The notes: generated by a model not told the origin, from the sequence alone. DNA of 64,000 nt from Clostridium sp. M62/1 (GCF_020736365.1 NZ_CP085988.1:750001-814000), one strand, 5' to 3'; positions 19,711 through 28,931 are shown, counted from the first letter of the stretch. Made by a program: numbers and translations.

Positions 19711-20691
19711 ATGAAACATAAGGCGGCGGTGATTTTACTGACTGCGGTATTCAGCGCAGGGACAATTTTTCCGGCTATGGCGGGAAGCTGGCAGAAAAAT
19801 GAAGCCGGCTGGTGGTATCGAAATGATGACGGCTCATGGCCGGCCGGGATTTGGCAGTGGGTGGACGGAAATTCTGACGGGGCGGCAGAGTGTTACCATT
19901 TTGACTCAAATGGCTATATGCTGGAATCCACGGTCACACCGGACGGATATATGGTAAATGAGAATGGAGCATGGACTGTGGATGGCACTGTCCAGACAAA
20001 GCAGGTTCAGTCAGGGAAAACGAGCGGTTCAGACGGCTGGCATTATGAAAACGGCGGCTGGAAATATTATGAAAACGGCAGCTTCCTCAGGAATGCATGG
20101 AAGTACACCCGCGGAAACTGGTATTATTTTTCCGGGAACGGAAACATGGCTACAGGGCTGATTTATGTGTCAGGCGACCGGTACTATCTCAATTCAGACG
20201 GGAGCCTGAGGATGGATTCCTTTGAGGAGAATGGAATCTATTACCAGACAGACAGCAACGGAAAAATTGTCAGTGAGACAGACAGAAGAAAAGAGGCGCA
20301 GCTATCAGGGCGTTTTGATGAGGAGAGCGGGCAGGAGGTGCTGAAGCTCACAAATGAGGCCAGAACAGAGGCAGGAGTGGGAACACTGGAATGGGACGAG
20401 GGTCTGGCAGGATGCGCCCGCACGCGCGCAGTGGAAATCGGGAAAAATTTCGCACATTCAAGGCCGGACGGGAGAAGCTGGAAAACGGTTATCGATGAAG
20501 CAGGTATTGTCACAATGGCATGGGGAGAAAATATTGCCCAAGGACAGTTCACTTCCGAGGAGGCGATGGAGGACTGGCTAAGCTCAGAAGGGCACCGGGC
20601 GAATCTCCTGAAGGAAAGGTATACAAAGACAGGAGCGGCCTGCTATGTGGAAAATGGTGTACATTACTGGGTTCAGCTGTTTATCCAGTAG
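19711..20691 (+). CDS. Secreted CAP-domain protein with cell-wall-binding repeats
   Basis: A 326-residue exported protein. The signal peptide (about 1-24) ends AMA. Aromatic cell-wall/choline-binding-type repeats follow (GWWYRNDDGSW, GWHYENGGWKYYENGSF, GNWYYFSGNGNMATG, YYLNSDG; about 28-185), and the C-terminal CAP/SCP-like domain (about 205-326) has HSRPDGRSWKTV, WGENIAQG and SEGHRANLL, the family motifs. It should sit on the cell wall; the CAP activity is unknown. The ATG at 19711 is preceded by GGGAGG, and longer readings lack a ribosome site. Confidence 0.9.
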   Translation: MKHKAAVILLTAVFSAGTIFPAMAGSWQKNEAGWWYRNDDGSWPAGIWQWVDGNSDGAAECYHFDSNGYMLESTVTPDGYMVNENGAWTVDGTVQTKQVQSGKTSGSDGWHYENGGWKYYENGSFLRNAWKYTRGNWYYFSGNGNMATGLIYVSGDRYYLNSDGSLRMDSFEENGIYYQTDSNGKIVSETDRRKEAQLSGRFDEESGQEVLKLTNEARTEAGVGTLEWDEGLAGCARTRAVEIGKNFAHSRPDGRSWKTVIDEAGIVTMAWGENIAQGQFTSEEAMEDWLSSEGHRANLLKERYTKTGAACYVENGVHYWVQLFIQ

Positions 20692-20762
20692 ATGAAGAGA
20701 CGGGAACAGGACGGACAGCGTCCTGTGGTCCTGGAAGCTGCGCGGAAAAAAAGGAGTAAAAT

Positions 20763-21539
20763 ATGGATGTTTTATTGGGCTTGATGATCCCGTTTATCGG
20801 GACAACGCTGGGAGCAGCGGGAGTATTTTTCCTGAAAAAGGAAATAGGACCCTTTGTACAGAAGGCACTTCTGGGGTTTGCGTCGGGGGTGATGGTGGCG
20901 GCATCTGTGTGGTCCCTTCTGATCCCGGCGATGGATATGTCTTCGCATCTGGGAAAATTTGCCTTCGCTCCGGCGGCCGTAGGATTTTTAACAGGAGTTG
21001 CCTTTCTGCTGGCAATGGATAAGGTGATCCCCCATCTGCATCTGGGAAATGCCCAGCCGGAGGGCCCCAAGAGCCGGCTTCAGAGGACAACGCTCCTCAT
21101 GCTGGCAGTGACGCTCCACAATTTTCCTGAGGGAGCTGCAGCCGGAGCGGCCTATGCGGGAGTCCTTTCCGGAAGCGGGCAGATCAGTATGGCGGGAGCG
21201 CTTGCCCTGTCCATAGGAATAGCAATCCAGAATTTCCCCGAGGGGATTATCATTTCCTTCCCTTTAAGAAGCGCGGGGGCCGGCAGGCTTAAGGCCTTTA
21301 CGGCAGGAATGCTCTCCGGCATCGTGGAGCCGGCAGGAGCGGCTCTGGCTATTCTCCTGGCATCTCAGATAGCAGGGGTGCTGCCGTATCTTCTTGCCTT
21401 TGCAGCGGGCGCCATGATCTATGTGGTGGTGGAGGAGCTGATTCCGGAGGCCAGTGAGGGAGAGCACAGCAATACGGCGACTATTGGATTTGCCGTCGGA
21501 TTTGCGGTGATGATGGCGCTGGATGTGGCGCTTGGATAG
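20763..21539 (+). CDS. ZIP-family metal transporter (ZupT-like)
   Basis: A 258-residue, eight-helix membrane protein of the ZIP family, importing zinc or other divalent metals. The metal-binding helices carry LHNFPEGAAAG (about 119) and IQNFPEGIIIS (about 157), the paired HNFPEG/QNFPEG motif of ZupT-type members. A His-rich loop (PHLHLG, about 89) precedes helix 4. It is followed by a strong terminator; a 71-base gap separates it from the CAP-protein gene, so the two may be cotranscribed. Confidence 0.92.
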   Translation: MDVLLGLMIPFIGTTLGAAGVFFLKKEIGPFVQKALLGFASGVMVAASVWSLLIPAMDMSSHLGKFAFAPAAVGFLTGVAFLLAMDKVIPHLHLGNAQPEGPKSRLQRTTLLMLAVTLHNFPEGAAAGAAYAGVLSGSGQISMAGALALSIGIAIQNFPEGIIISFPLRSAGAGRLKAFTAGMLSGIVEPAGAALAILLASQIAGVLPYLLAFAAGAMIYVVVEELIPEASEGEHSNTATIGFAVGFAVMMALDVALG

Positions 21540-21551
21540 AGATAGAAACAG

Positions 21552-21604
21552 AAGAGCCTTGGAAGTCAGGCGGGTAAGCCGCCTGATTTCCAAGGCTCTT
21601 TTTC
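21552..21604 (+). terminator. Rho-independent terminator
   Basis: AGAGCCTTGGAA pairs with TTCCAAGGCTCT and, inside it, TCAGGCGG with CCGCCTGA; TTTTT follows. It sits between the ZIP gene and the convergent response regulator gene and could serve both strands. Confidence 0.9.
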
Positions 21605-21656
21605 TGCCGGAAAACCTATCGTCATCTTCCGGCCTGCAGCTGTGGTATTCTCCGGA

Positions 21657-22367
21657 TTAATTCATCTCATCTTCAATCATCCGATACCCGATCCCTATCT
21701 CCGTAAAGATATACTCCGGTTCTGCCGGATTCTTTTCCAGCTTTCTTCTGATATGCGCCATATTTACCCTCAGGATGCTGTTGTCCCCGTCTGCGTAGGG
21801 GCCCCAGATATTCTCGATAATCGAGTCATAGGTCATGACGCGGCCGGAATTTTTGGCCAGGAGGGAGATAATTTTAAACTCATTCTGTGTCAGATGGATC
21901 TCGTTCCCATTCAGGGTCACCAGGTGCTTCTCAAAGTCGATGATCAGATCCTTTGCCTGGAAAGGCCGTTTGTACAGCAGAGAGTCTGTGTTCAGCTTGT
22001 TGCTGTGGCGCATGGCTGTACGGATGCGGGCGAGAAGCTCAGAGGTTCCGATGGGTTTGGTCAGATAATCGTCAGCCCCCAGATCCAGAGCAGTCACCTT
22101 TTCCTGTTCCTGTGTGCGCGCGGAGATAACAATGATCGGGATACTTGCCCATGTCCTCACCTGGCGGATAATCTCCATGCCGTCTATGTCCGGCAGTCCC
22201 AGATCGAGAAGAATCAGATCCGGGCAGAGGGAAGTGATGATGGAGAGAGCATCCTTTCCTGTATGGGCCAGAGTGATTTTGTAGTCATGGGAAGCCAGGG
22301 CGGCGGTGATAAATCCGCAGATGTTTGGCTCGTCCTCCACTAATAAAATAGAAATTTTATGTGCCAA
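21657..22367 (-). CDS. OmpR/KdpE-family response regulator
   Basis: A 236-residue two-component regulator. The receiver domain (about 3-115) has the acidic pair in LLVEDEPN, the phospho-acceptor Asp in LILLDLGLPD (about 53) and the conserved Lys in LTKPIG. The winged-helix DNA-binding domain (about 135-230) contains LTQNEFKIISLLAKNSGRV. A TTG start at 22367 with GGGGG nine bases upstream fits best; it overlaps the kinase gene's stop by 11 bp. Closest in type to KdpE. Confidence 0.88.
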   Translation of the reverse strand: MAHKISILLVEDEPNICGFITAALASHDYKITLAHTGKDALSIITSLCPDLILLDLGLPDIDGMEIIRQVRTWASIPIIVISARTQEQEKVTALDLGADDYLTKPIGTSELLARIRTAMRHSNKLNTDSLLYKRPFQAKDLIIDFEKHLVTLNGNEIHLTQNEFKIISLLAKNSGRVMTYDSIIENIWGPYADGDNSILRVNMAHIRRKLEKNPAEPEYIFTEIGIGYRMIEDEMN

Positions 22368-23469
22368 TGTTTTGTTCCCCCTTTGGAAGTGTAAAATAAA
22401 ATTCCGCCCCGTCAGCGTGGTTGACAGCGGCCAGCGTGCCGCCGTGGGCGGTGATAATGGTCTTGCAGATGGAAAGCCCGATTCCCATTCCTTTTCGTCC
22501 GTCTGTGGACGTGCTGGTAGTAGAGGAGGAGCCGTCAAAAATGGTTTCCAGCTTCTCCGGAGGGATTCCGATTCCGTAGTCCCGCACATGGAAGGTGACG
22601 CAAGAGACGCCTGCCTCTACAAAGCATTCAATGGGCTTTGTGCTTTTGGAGTGCACGATTGCGTTTTCCATCAGATTGATTAATACCTGTTCAATGAGAA
22701 TCGCATCCATGGGTATCATCAGGAACTCGTCCGGGACGCTCACCTTCACCTGCGCGTCCGGAAGGCGCTTTTTAAGGCGGCTGATGGATTCGCCGAGCAC
22801 CTCCTCCACTGGTTCCAGAGAGGTGCTTACCTTTGCCGTTTCATTGTTGATTCGGGTGACGGAAAGAAGGTTTTCCACCATATTCAAAAGCCAGTTGGAA
22901 TCTTCTAAAATATGGCTCACAAGCGCTCTTTTGTCGGAATCACTGAGGGATGTCTCGTTTTCCAGATAAACGGTACTGGAACCGATGATGCTCGTAAGCG
23001 GCGTCCGGATATCGTGGGAGATCGCCCGCAGAAGGTTTGCCCTCATCTTTTCCTTTTCCGCCTCTATGAGCATCTTTTCTCTTTCAGAGATAATCCTTGA
23101 CTGCTCCTTGATGTTGGTTGTCAGGGCGCTTGTGATAATGGAGATGGTGAACATGGCGATAAAGGTAATGGGGTATCCGCTCAGCGTAAAGTTCAGCTCG
23201 AAGTACGGGTAGGTAAACAGGAAGTTCACACATACGACTCCCACCAGGGCTGAGAGGATTCCATAGAAATATCCGGACGTATACCTGGCAGTCAGGAACA
23301 GAGCCAGAATATAGCACAGACTGATGCTGGATGACGGAGCTTCCATTTTCGCAAAAAAGAAAAAGGAAACTGCCGTGGCCGTAAACAGCAGAACCAGCAT
23401 GATGACGGTATTGGAAACCCTGGTCTGCGACTCCAGAAAACGAAGCAGTTTATTCTTGCATTTTTTCAT
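22357..23469 (-). CDS. Sensor histidine kinase, short KdpD-like form
   Basis: A 370-residue membrane kinase. Four transmembrane helices (DUF4118/KdpD type, about 25-115) are followed by a coiled stretch, the HisKA box AISHDIRTPLTSIIGSS with the phospho-His (about 165), and the ATPase domain with NLMENAIVHSK (N box) and DYGIGIPPEKLETIF/GMGIGLSI (G boxes). The large N-terminal KdpD and Usp domains of classical KdpD are missing, and no kdpFABC genes are in the window. The ATG at 23469 is preceded by AGGAG. It pairs with the overlapping response regulator gene. Confidence 0.88.
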   Translation of the reverse strand: MKKCKNKLLRFLESQTRVSNTVIMLVLLFTATAVSFFFFAKMEAPSSSISLCYILALFLTARYTSGYFYGILSALVGVVCVNFLFTYPYFELNFTLSGYPITFIAMFTISIITSALTTNIKEQSRIISEREKMLIEAEKEKMRANLLRAISHDIRTPLTSIIGSSTVYLENETSLSDSDKRALVSHILEDSNWLLNMVENLLSVTRINNETAKVSTSLEPVEEVLGESISRLKKRLPDAQVKVSVPDEFLMIPMDAILIEQVLINLMENAIVHSKSTKPIECFVEAGVSCVTFHVRDYGIGIPPEKLETIFDGSSSTTSTSTDGRKGMGIGLSICKTIITAHGGTLAAVNHADGAEFYFTLPKGEQNIGT

Positions 23470-23757
23470 TGATGATTTCTCCTGTTGCGCGGTTTGGGCA
23501 GCAGTAAGGCTTTCCGGCCAGCTGAGCCTAGAGTTCATTATACCTGTTTCCTGTAAAAAATAAAGTAAAAAATATGATAAGATCCGGGAAAAATTGATTT
23601 TTCCAGGCCTATGTGATAGACTTCTGGTGTTGGGATGGATATAGGGGCAAAAATCGATGAAAACGGAAGCTGCCCTGCCTATCCATCGGAATTAGGAAAA
23701 TGGATTGAGCATGAAGAACATGAATAAAATGATGAATAAAGAAGGGAAGAGCAGAAA

Positions 23758-24630
23758 ATGAAAAAACTGGGAAGAAATGACGCCTGCTGGTGCGGCAGCG
23801 GGAAAAAGTATAAGCACTGCCATGAGGCATTTGATGAAAAGCTGGAGGCGGCAGCCAGGGAGGGACATTTCATTCCGTCCCACGATATGATTAAGACGCC
23901 GGAGCAGATTGAGAAGATAAGAGAGAGCTGTAAAATCAATATTGCGGTGCTGGACTATGTGGCCGAGCATATCAGGGCGGGCGTAACGACAGCTGAGATT
24001 GATCAGTGGGTGTATGATGAAACCACGCGGATGGGAGGGATTCCTGCCCCCCTTGGATATGAGGGATTTCCGAAAAGCGTGTGCACTTCTATCGACGACC
24101 AGGTATGCCACGGGATCCCTTCTGAGGAGGTAGTCTTGAAGGACGGAGATATCATCAATGTGGACGTTTCTACTATATATAATGGATATTATTCCGACTC
24201 CTCCCGCATGTTCTGCATCGGTGAAGTCAGCCCTGAGAAGAAACGGCTGGTGGAAGTCGTGAAAGAGTGTGTGGAGCTTGGCCTTAAGGAGGTGAAGCCC
24301 TGGGGATTTTTAGGAGATATGGCACATGCGGTCAATGAGCATGCGGTAAAGAACGGCTACAGCGTTGTCCGTGAGATCGGAGGACATGGAGTGGGCCTGG
24401 AATTCCATGAGGAGCCGTGGGTGGGCTATATCGGGGACAGGGGAACCGGAATGATGATGGCCCCGGGAATGGTTTTTACCATTGAACCGATGGTGAATAT
24501 GGGCGGCAGCGAGGTCTATGTAGATGACAATGACGGCTGGGGCGTCTATACGGAGGACGGGAAACCGTCTGCCCAGTGGGAGATCATGGTACTTGTGACA
24601 GAAAATGGCCATGAGGTTCTGTGCTGGTAG
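23758..24630 (+). CDS. map: Methionine aminopeptidase type I with N-terminal SEC-C motif
   Basis: A 290-residue cytosolic enzyme removing initiator methionine. The first 25 residues form a zinc-binding SEC-C motif (RNDACWCGSGKKYKHCH), an extension found in some Firmicute MetAPs that suggests ribosome or nascent-chain contact. The catalytic domain has all five metal ligands: Asp in NVDVS and in YSDSSRM, His in GGHGVG, Glu in TIEPM and in WEIMV. Usually a second, shorter MetAP sits in the ribosomal protein cluster; this copy stands alone. Confidence 0.95.
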   Translation: MKKLGRNDACWCGSGKKYKHCHEAFDEKLEAAAREGHFIPSHDMIKTPEQIEKIRESCKINIAVLDYVAEHIRAGVTTAEIDQWVYDETTRMGGIPAPLGYEGFPKSVCTSIDDQVCHGIPSEEVVLKDGDIINVDVSTIYNGYYSDSSRMFCIGEVSPEKKRLVEVVKECVELGLKEVKPWGFLGDMAHAVNEHAVKNGYSVVREIGGHGVGLEFHEEPWVGYIGDRGTGMMMAPGMVFTIEPMVNMGGSEVYVDDNDGWGVYTEDGKPSAQWEIMVLVTENGHEVLCW

Positions 24631-24762
24631 GGAAACTGCCGGCAGCAGGATGGAAAGGGCTCATCTGGAATAAATTGCTGAAATAAACGGACGGTATAAA
24701 CTGCCGGAAGAATGCAGACAACAGGAAAAAAGAGGACAAAAAAGAGGAACACTCAAAAAAGA

Positions 24763-24811
24763 GGAGCACTGCCAGGCGATTGCGCCGTATCATGCAGTGC
24801 TCCCGTTTTTT
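24763..24811 (+). terminator. Rho-independent terminator
   Basis: GGAGCACTGC pairs with GCAGTGCTCC across a 21-base loop and is followed by CGTTTTTTC. It lies 133 bases after map. Confidence 0.85.
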
Positions 24812-24883
24812 CTGAAACGTAAAAGGGGGGAAAGGAAAAGGGTTCCAGAAAATCTATATAAAGGAAATTGTTGTTAGGCGAGC

Positions 24884-24920
24884 CCAATGAAACAATGCGC
24901 GCATGTTCCGGATTCATTGG
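24884..24920. other. Intergenic hairpin of unknown role
   Basis: CCAATGAA pairs with TTCATTGG around a 21-base interior containing GCGCGC, with no T-run on either strand. It is the only structure between the map terminator and the thrH stop (24812-25042). It could be a transcript end stabiliser, a small RNA or a protein site; I cannot tell. Confidence 0.35.
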
Positions 24921-25042
24921 CCTCTTGTTGTTTACAGGAATTATAATAAAGGATAAATGTGTCCAATTTTTGTCTATTCTCTAAAAAACTTCTAAATCAA
25001 TCTTACGGAAAACTAAAGAAATCATAACCAATTTTGAAACGG

Positions 25043-25654
25043 TTAGTCTTTCTGCTTTACAGCTTCCCTGACAGCGGACAGCAGCTCGTCGAAGGTCTCG
25101 TAAGCCGGAATCTCCGGGACGGAGGAGCGGATGCTTTCCGGGCTTCTGAAGAGGAAGCCGGCATGGCTTGCGCGTATCATATCCAGATCATTGTAGCTGT
25201 CACCGCTGGCAATGGTTTTATAGCCGATGGACTGAAGTGCGCGCACAGTTGTGAGTTTGGAATGCTCCACTCTCATCTTAAAATCCGTGATCGTGCCGTC
25301 CGGTGCCACTTCCAGGCTGTTGCACAGAAGGGTGGGGTAGCCCAGCTTCTTCATCAAAGGCATGGCAAATTCCTCAAAGGTATCGCTTAGGACGACTACC
25401 TGGGTAAAGGAGCGGAGCTCATCAAGAAATTCCTTTGCGCCCGGCAGCGGATCAATGGTTGAGATGGTCTCCTGTATCTGCCCAAGGCCCAGCCCGTGCT
25501 GCTTCAAAATGTCAAGTCTCCACCGCATCAGACGGTTATAGTCCGGTTCATCCCGTGTAGTGCGCGTAAGTTCCGGGATATTGCTGGCCTTTGCAAATTC
25601 AATCCAGATTTCAGGAACCAGAACTCCCTCCATATCCAAACATACAATATACAT
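25043..25654 (-). CDS. thrH: ThrH-like phosphoserine phosphatase / homoserine phosphotransferase
   Basis: A 203-residue HAD-superfamily hydrolase. The nucleophile motif is LDMEGVLVPE (Asp near residue 7, with Glu replacing the usual second Asp, as in ThrH). Motif II is VVLSDTFEEF, and motif III/IV is ASGDSYNDLDMI. ThrH of Pseudomonas is a phosphoserine phosphatase that can transfer phosphate to homoserine. The ATG at 25654 is chosen because AGGAGG lies eight bases before it; a TTG two codons upstream is too close to that site. Confidence 0.87.
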   Translation of the reverse strand: MYIVCLDMEGVLVPEIWIEFAKASNIPELTRTTRDEPDYNRLMRWRLDILKQHGLGLGQIQETISTIDPLPGAKEFLDELRSFTQVVVLSDTFEEFAMPLMKKLGYPTLLCNSLEVAPDGTITDFKMRVEHSKLTTVRALQSIGYKTIASGDSYNDLDMIRASHAGFLFRSPESIRSSVPEIPAYETFDELLSAVREAVKQKD

Positions 25655-25929
25655 ACCCAAGTCCTCCTCTTTCTTTTTATGCTGCAGACGCCTGATGGCA
25701 GGCTGTTACAAAAAATACTATCATCGGCAATCCGGGGTGTCAAGAGCAGAAAAACCGGTTCCGGTAAAATGGGGTTGGAGAAGGCCCTGTCCTTTGATGG
25801 AGGCGGTTCATTCAAGAGTGCAGCGCCCTCAATGATTTCAATATGAAACGCTTTTTCATAAATATGAAGGTTTCTGAAATTATAACGAATTATCGTTTCA
25901 AAATTAAACAAAAAGGCAGAGGCAAAAGG

Positions 25930-25958
25930 TTGTGTGAGCAGGACATCTCAGGTAGAAT
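25930..25958 (+). promoter_or_regulatory. Promoter for the DUF1537 kinase gene
   Basis: TTGTGT (25930-25935), 17-bp spacer, TAGAAT (25953-25958). The gap 25655-26009 also holds several GAAAC/GTTTC half-sites around 25848-25905; one, CGTTTCAAAATT (25894-25905), is an exact inverted copy of 25030-25041 beyond the far end of thrH. Confidence 0.55.
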
Positions 25959-26009
25959 AAATAAAAAAGCGACTGATGCTCGAGGGGAGCACAGAAAGGA
26001 ATATTGACT

Positions 26010-27260
26010 ATGGTGAAATTATTGGTTATTGCAGATGATTTCACTGGCGCACTTGATACAGGAGTACAGTTTGCGGCGAGTGGAGCAGAGACGAGAGTAG
26101 TTACAAATATTGAGTATGATTTCAGCCGGACTGGAAGAGAGGTTCAGGTTCTGGTGCTGGTAGCAGAGACAAGGCATGTGAAGTGGGAGGAGGCCTACCG
26201 CATGGTCTACGGTATCGCCAAAAGAGCCTGTGAGAGCGGGATCCCGTATCTATATAAAAAGACAGACTCAGCGCTCAGGGGAAATATCGGAAGTGAATTA
26301 AAAGCAGTTCTCGATGCTGCGGGGAAGCACACTCTCCACTTTCTGCCGGCATTTCCCAGAATGAACCGGGTGACCAGAAACGGTATCCACTATATTGACG
26401 GAAGTCCGGTCCATGAGAGTGTGTTTGGAAAGGATCCGTTTGAGCCTGTGACCTGCTCCTACATACCGGATATAATGAGGGGAGAGGTTTCCGTAACGGT
26501 TGTGGAGAGTATGGACGGCTGGGAGAGGCAGAACGGCGTTATGGTTTACGATGCATCCACAGATGAGGAGCTGATGAGTATAGGCTCCTTTTTGAAGGAA
26601 AAGGGAGAGCTTGGGCTGATTGCCGGCTGCGCCGGCTTTGCAGCAGTTCTTCCGCAGCTTCTTGGACTCTCTGGAAAGAGGCGTGAGAGGATTTCCCTGG
26701 ATAAAAAGTTTCTGGTAGCCTGCGGAAGCGTCAATCCAATCACAGTCAGACAGCTGGATTATGCAGAGAGGGCCGGAATGAAGAGGATCCGTCTGACGCC
26801 AGAGCAGAAACTGGAAAAGGACTATCTGGAATCGGAGGAAGGAAACAGGGCTTTAGAGGAGTGGACGAAGACGGCACTGGAGGAGGAGTGCTGCATCTTT
26901 GATACCAATGATCTGCCTGGCTGCCGCGCTGCCTGCGAGTATGCCGGAAGCCATGGGCTTTCGCTGGATGAGCTGAGAGTGCGGATCGCAGATACGCTCG
27001 GCCGGGTGGTGGAGCACCTGGTCAGAGCAGGCGTGAAAAGCACCATGCTTCTGACAGGCGGAGATACGCTTATGGGATTTATGAGGCACATCGGCTGTGA
27101 CGAGATTGTGCCTGCGTGCGAGATGGCGCCGGGAACAGTGCTCTCCCAGGTCGATATAGATGGGAGAACCTACAGCATTATCTCAAAATCAGGAGGCTTT
27201 GGAGAGGAAAAGCTGATAGCAGAGCTGGCAGAGAAGATTGGCGAAAGGCATCTGGAGTAG
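26010..27260 (+). CDS. Four-carbon acid sugar kinase family protein (DUF1537)
   Basis: A 416-residue kinase of the OtnK/DtnK/LtnK family, which phosphorylates threonate, erythronate or related C4 sugar acids. The N-terminal domain has VIADDFTGALDTGVQF (about 5-20), with the conserved catalytic DDxTGA, then KKTDSALRGNIG (about 87-98). The C-terminal nucleotide-binding domain carries LLTGGDTLMG near residue 351. The partner aldolase, epimerase or dehydrogenase usually found beside it is absent, so the substrate is open. ATG at 26010 is preferred over the TTG at 26004, which is only three bases from the AGGA ribosome site. Confidence 0.88.
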   Translation: MVKLLVIADDFTGALDTGVQFAASGAETRVVTNIEYDFSRTGREVQVLVLVAETRHVKWEEAYRMVYGIAKRACESGIPYLYKKTDSALRGNIGSELKAVLDAAGKHTLHFLPAFPRMNRVTRNGIHYIDGSPVHESVFGKDPFEPVTCSYIPDIMRGEVSVTVVESMDGWERQNGVMVYDASTDEELMSIGSFLKEKGELGLIAGCAGFAAVLPQLLGLSGKRRERISLDKKFLVACGSVNPITVRQLDYAERAGMKRIRLTPEQKLEKDYLESEEGNRALEEWTKTALEEECCIFDTNDLPGCRAACEYAGSHGLSLDELRVRIADTLGRVVEHLVRAGVKSTMLLTGGDTLMGFMRHIGCDEIVPACEMAPGTVLSQVDIDGRTYSIISKSGGFGEEKLIAELAEKIGERHLE

Positions 27261-27273
27261 AGGCCGGATAAAT

Positions 27274-27340
27274 AAAACACTGTCAAATGAGGAGGGCTGA
27301 CGATGAAAGTCGGGCAGGGAGGCATTTGACGGTGTTTTTT
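27274..27340 (+). terminator. Rho-independent terminator
   Basis: AACACTGTCAAATG pairs with CATTTGACGGTGTT around an inner GCTGAC/GTCGGGC segment, followed by TTTTT. It directly abuts the palindromic repeat at 27341. Confidence 0.85.
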
Positions 27341-27404
27341 CATATAACAGGAAACTTCGTTCCCTGTTATATGAAAACGCTCCGCGGGGATCGCACTGCG
27401 GCGG
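27341..27404. repeat. Dispersed palindromic repeat, copy A
   Basis: An AT-rich palindrome (ATAACAGG ... CCTGTTAT around GAAACTTCGTTC) is joined to a GC-rich tail AACGCTCCGCGGGG ... ACTGCGGCGG. The same unit appears at 52974-53037 and 53105-53164, with matched changes in the two arms. The rest of the gap 27405-27571 shows no further feature. Confidence 0.8.
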
Positions 27405-27571
27405 ATCAGAAAGAGGAGGAAAAATATTTCATTACTGCTGCGTAATTCAGGCCGATATTTCACAATCAATCTGGACGAACCTTCCACTTTGTTGTATGAT
27501 AAAAAATACGGCGGAGAAAGTACGGAGGGACAGCGGCTGGCTGCTGTTTTGACGGAAAGGGGGACGGATCT

Positions 27572-28791
27572 GTGAATGGTGAGGGAAAGAAGAAACTGAC
27601 AGTTCATATGCTGGGACGCTTTTCACTTCAGTATGGGGATGAGGTTCTGTCACTGGGGAGAAACAGCGCCTCTAAGCTCGCCCAGCTTCTTCAGATCCTG
27701 TGGCTGTCCGGTGAGAAGGGGATCGGCAGAGACGATCTGGTGGGAATGCTCTATGACAGGGATTCTCTGTCCAGTCTCAACAACAGCCTCAATAATCTCA
27801 TTTACCGCCTGCGCCATGTCCTGCCGCTGGGAGGTTTTCCCAAGTCTCAGTATGTCATCAATCGTGACGGAGTCTATTTCTGGGATCAGGAGATTCCGGT
27901 GTGGGTGGATGCCAGAGAATTTGAGAACCTTATAGAAGCAGGAGAACGCATGGAGCAGCGGGGAGAGGATCCGTATGAATGCTACAGACAGGCGGAGGAA
28001 CTCTATCAGGGAGAGCTTCTGAGCGCCAATTCCACAGAAAACTGGGTGATTGTGGAGAGCTTGCGTTTTAAGAGAATGTATGAGAAGGCGGTTTCCTGGC
28101 TGGGGGATTATCTGAAGGTTCAGAAGGATTATCCGGGAATGTACCGGCTCTACCGACAGGCCGCTCAGGTGTATCCGTTTGACGGCTGGCAGACCGGGCA
28201 GATTGAGAGCATGATATTTATGGGCAATACAAGGAAGCTTTCCGCCTCTATGATCAGACAGCCAGAAGATATTCCGAGGAGATGGGACTGCCTCCTTCTG
28301 ATAAGATGCTGGAATGCTACCGGAAGATGAGCCAGCAGTTTGTGAGCTGTCCCGACGGCCTGGACAATATCAGGGCCGAACTATGTGAGAGAAACGGCAC
28401 AGATGGGGAGAATGCCTATTACTGCTCTTATCCAAGTTTCATAGATATCTACAGACTTATGGCCAGAAGGAGTGAGAGAAGCGGACAGCCTATGTGCCTG
28501 ATGCTGTGTACACTGGTAGATTATGAGGGGAAAATTATTCAGAACCAGGAAAAGCAGAAGGCCCGTTCTGAGCTTTTGAAAAAGGCTATCGGACATGTGC
28601 TGAGAAGAGGCGACGTCTATGCCAGGTACAGCGCATATCAGTACCTGATTCTTCTTACAGGCGTAAGCGTGGAGAGCAGCCATTCCATTGGAAACAGAAT
28701 CAGCCGTTATTTTAAGACTCTGTGCGGAAAGAGGGCGGAGGTGAATTTCTCCGTATCCGCTTACCAGACCGGACAGGAAATCAGGTTTTAA
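27572..28791 (+). pseudogene. BTAD-domain transcriptional regulator, frameshifted
   Basis: Two overlapping frames make one 406-residue SARP/BTAD-type regulator: 27572 to about 28221, then a -1 shift. Part one has an N-terminal winged helix (LTVHMLGRFSLQYGDEV, NNLIYRLRHVLPL) and the BTAD tetratricopeptide-like domain. Part two resumes as QYKEAFRLYDQTARRYSEEM-GLPPSDKMLECYRKM and runs to 28791. Restoring one G in GGG at 28224-28226 joins them without gap. Start GTG 27572 has AAAGGGGG upstream. It lies just before the surface cluster and may be its regulator. It could be a true mutation, a phase-variable run or a base-calling error. Confidence 0.8.
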
Positions 28792-28862
28792 GAGGCGTAC
28801 AGAGAAAAGGGCGGAGAACGCCAGACTCTTTTCTGACAGAAAAACAAAAAATATATGTCTAT

Positions 28863-28892
28863 ACCGGCCTTTGGAGAAAGGGCCGGTTTTTT
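28863..28892 (+). terminator. Rho-independent terminator after the BTAD gene
   Basis: ACCGGCC pairs with GGCCGGT, with inner TTT/AAA pairing, followed by TTTTTTG. Confidence 0.8.
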
Positions 28893-28931
28893 GATTATAG
28901 GAAATTCTTACGAATCTCCTATAATCAAAAA
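28888..28931. repeat. AT-rich perfect hairpin, possible relative of the dispersed repeat
   Basis: TTTTTGATTATAGGA pairs perfectly with TCCTATAATCAAAAA across a 14-base loop with its own AATTC/GAATC symmetry. Like the dispersed repeats, it is an AT palindrome enclosing an AGGAAA core, followed by a GC-rich tail (GCCCTGCCTGGCGGG), but the primary sequence differs. It could act as a terminator on both strands. Confidence 0.55.

Noticed and set aside
24870..24930. Integron attC-like site from GTTAGGC near the hairpin
   Set aside because: Only one core-like heptamer is present, no matching RYYYAAC partner, and no integrase nearby.
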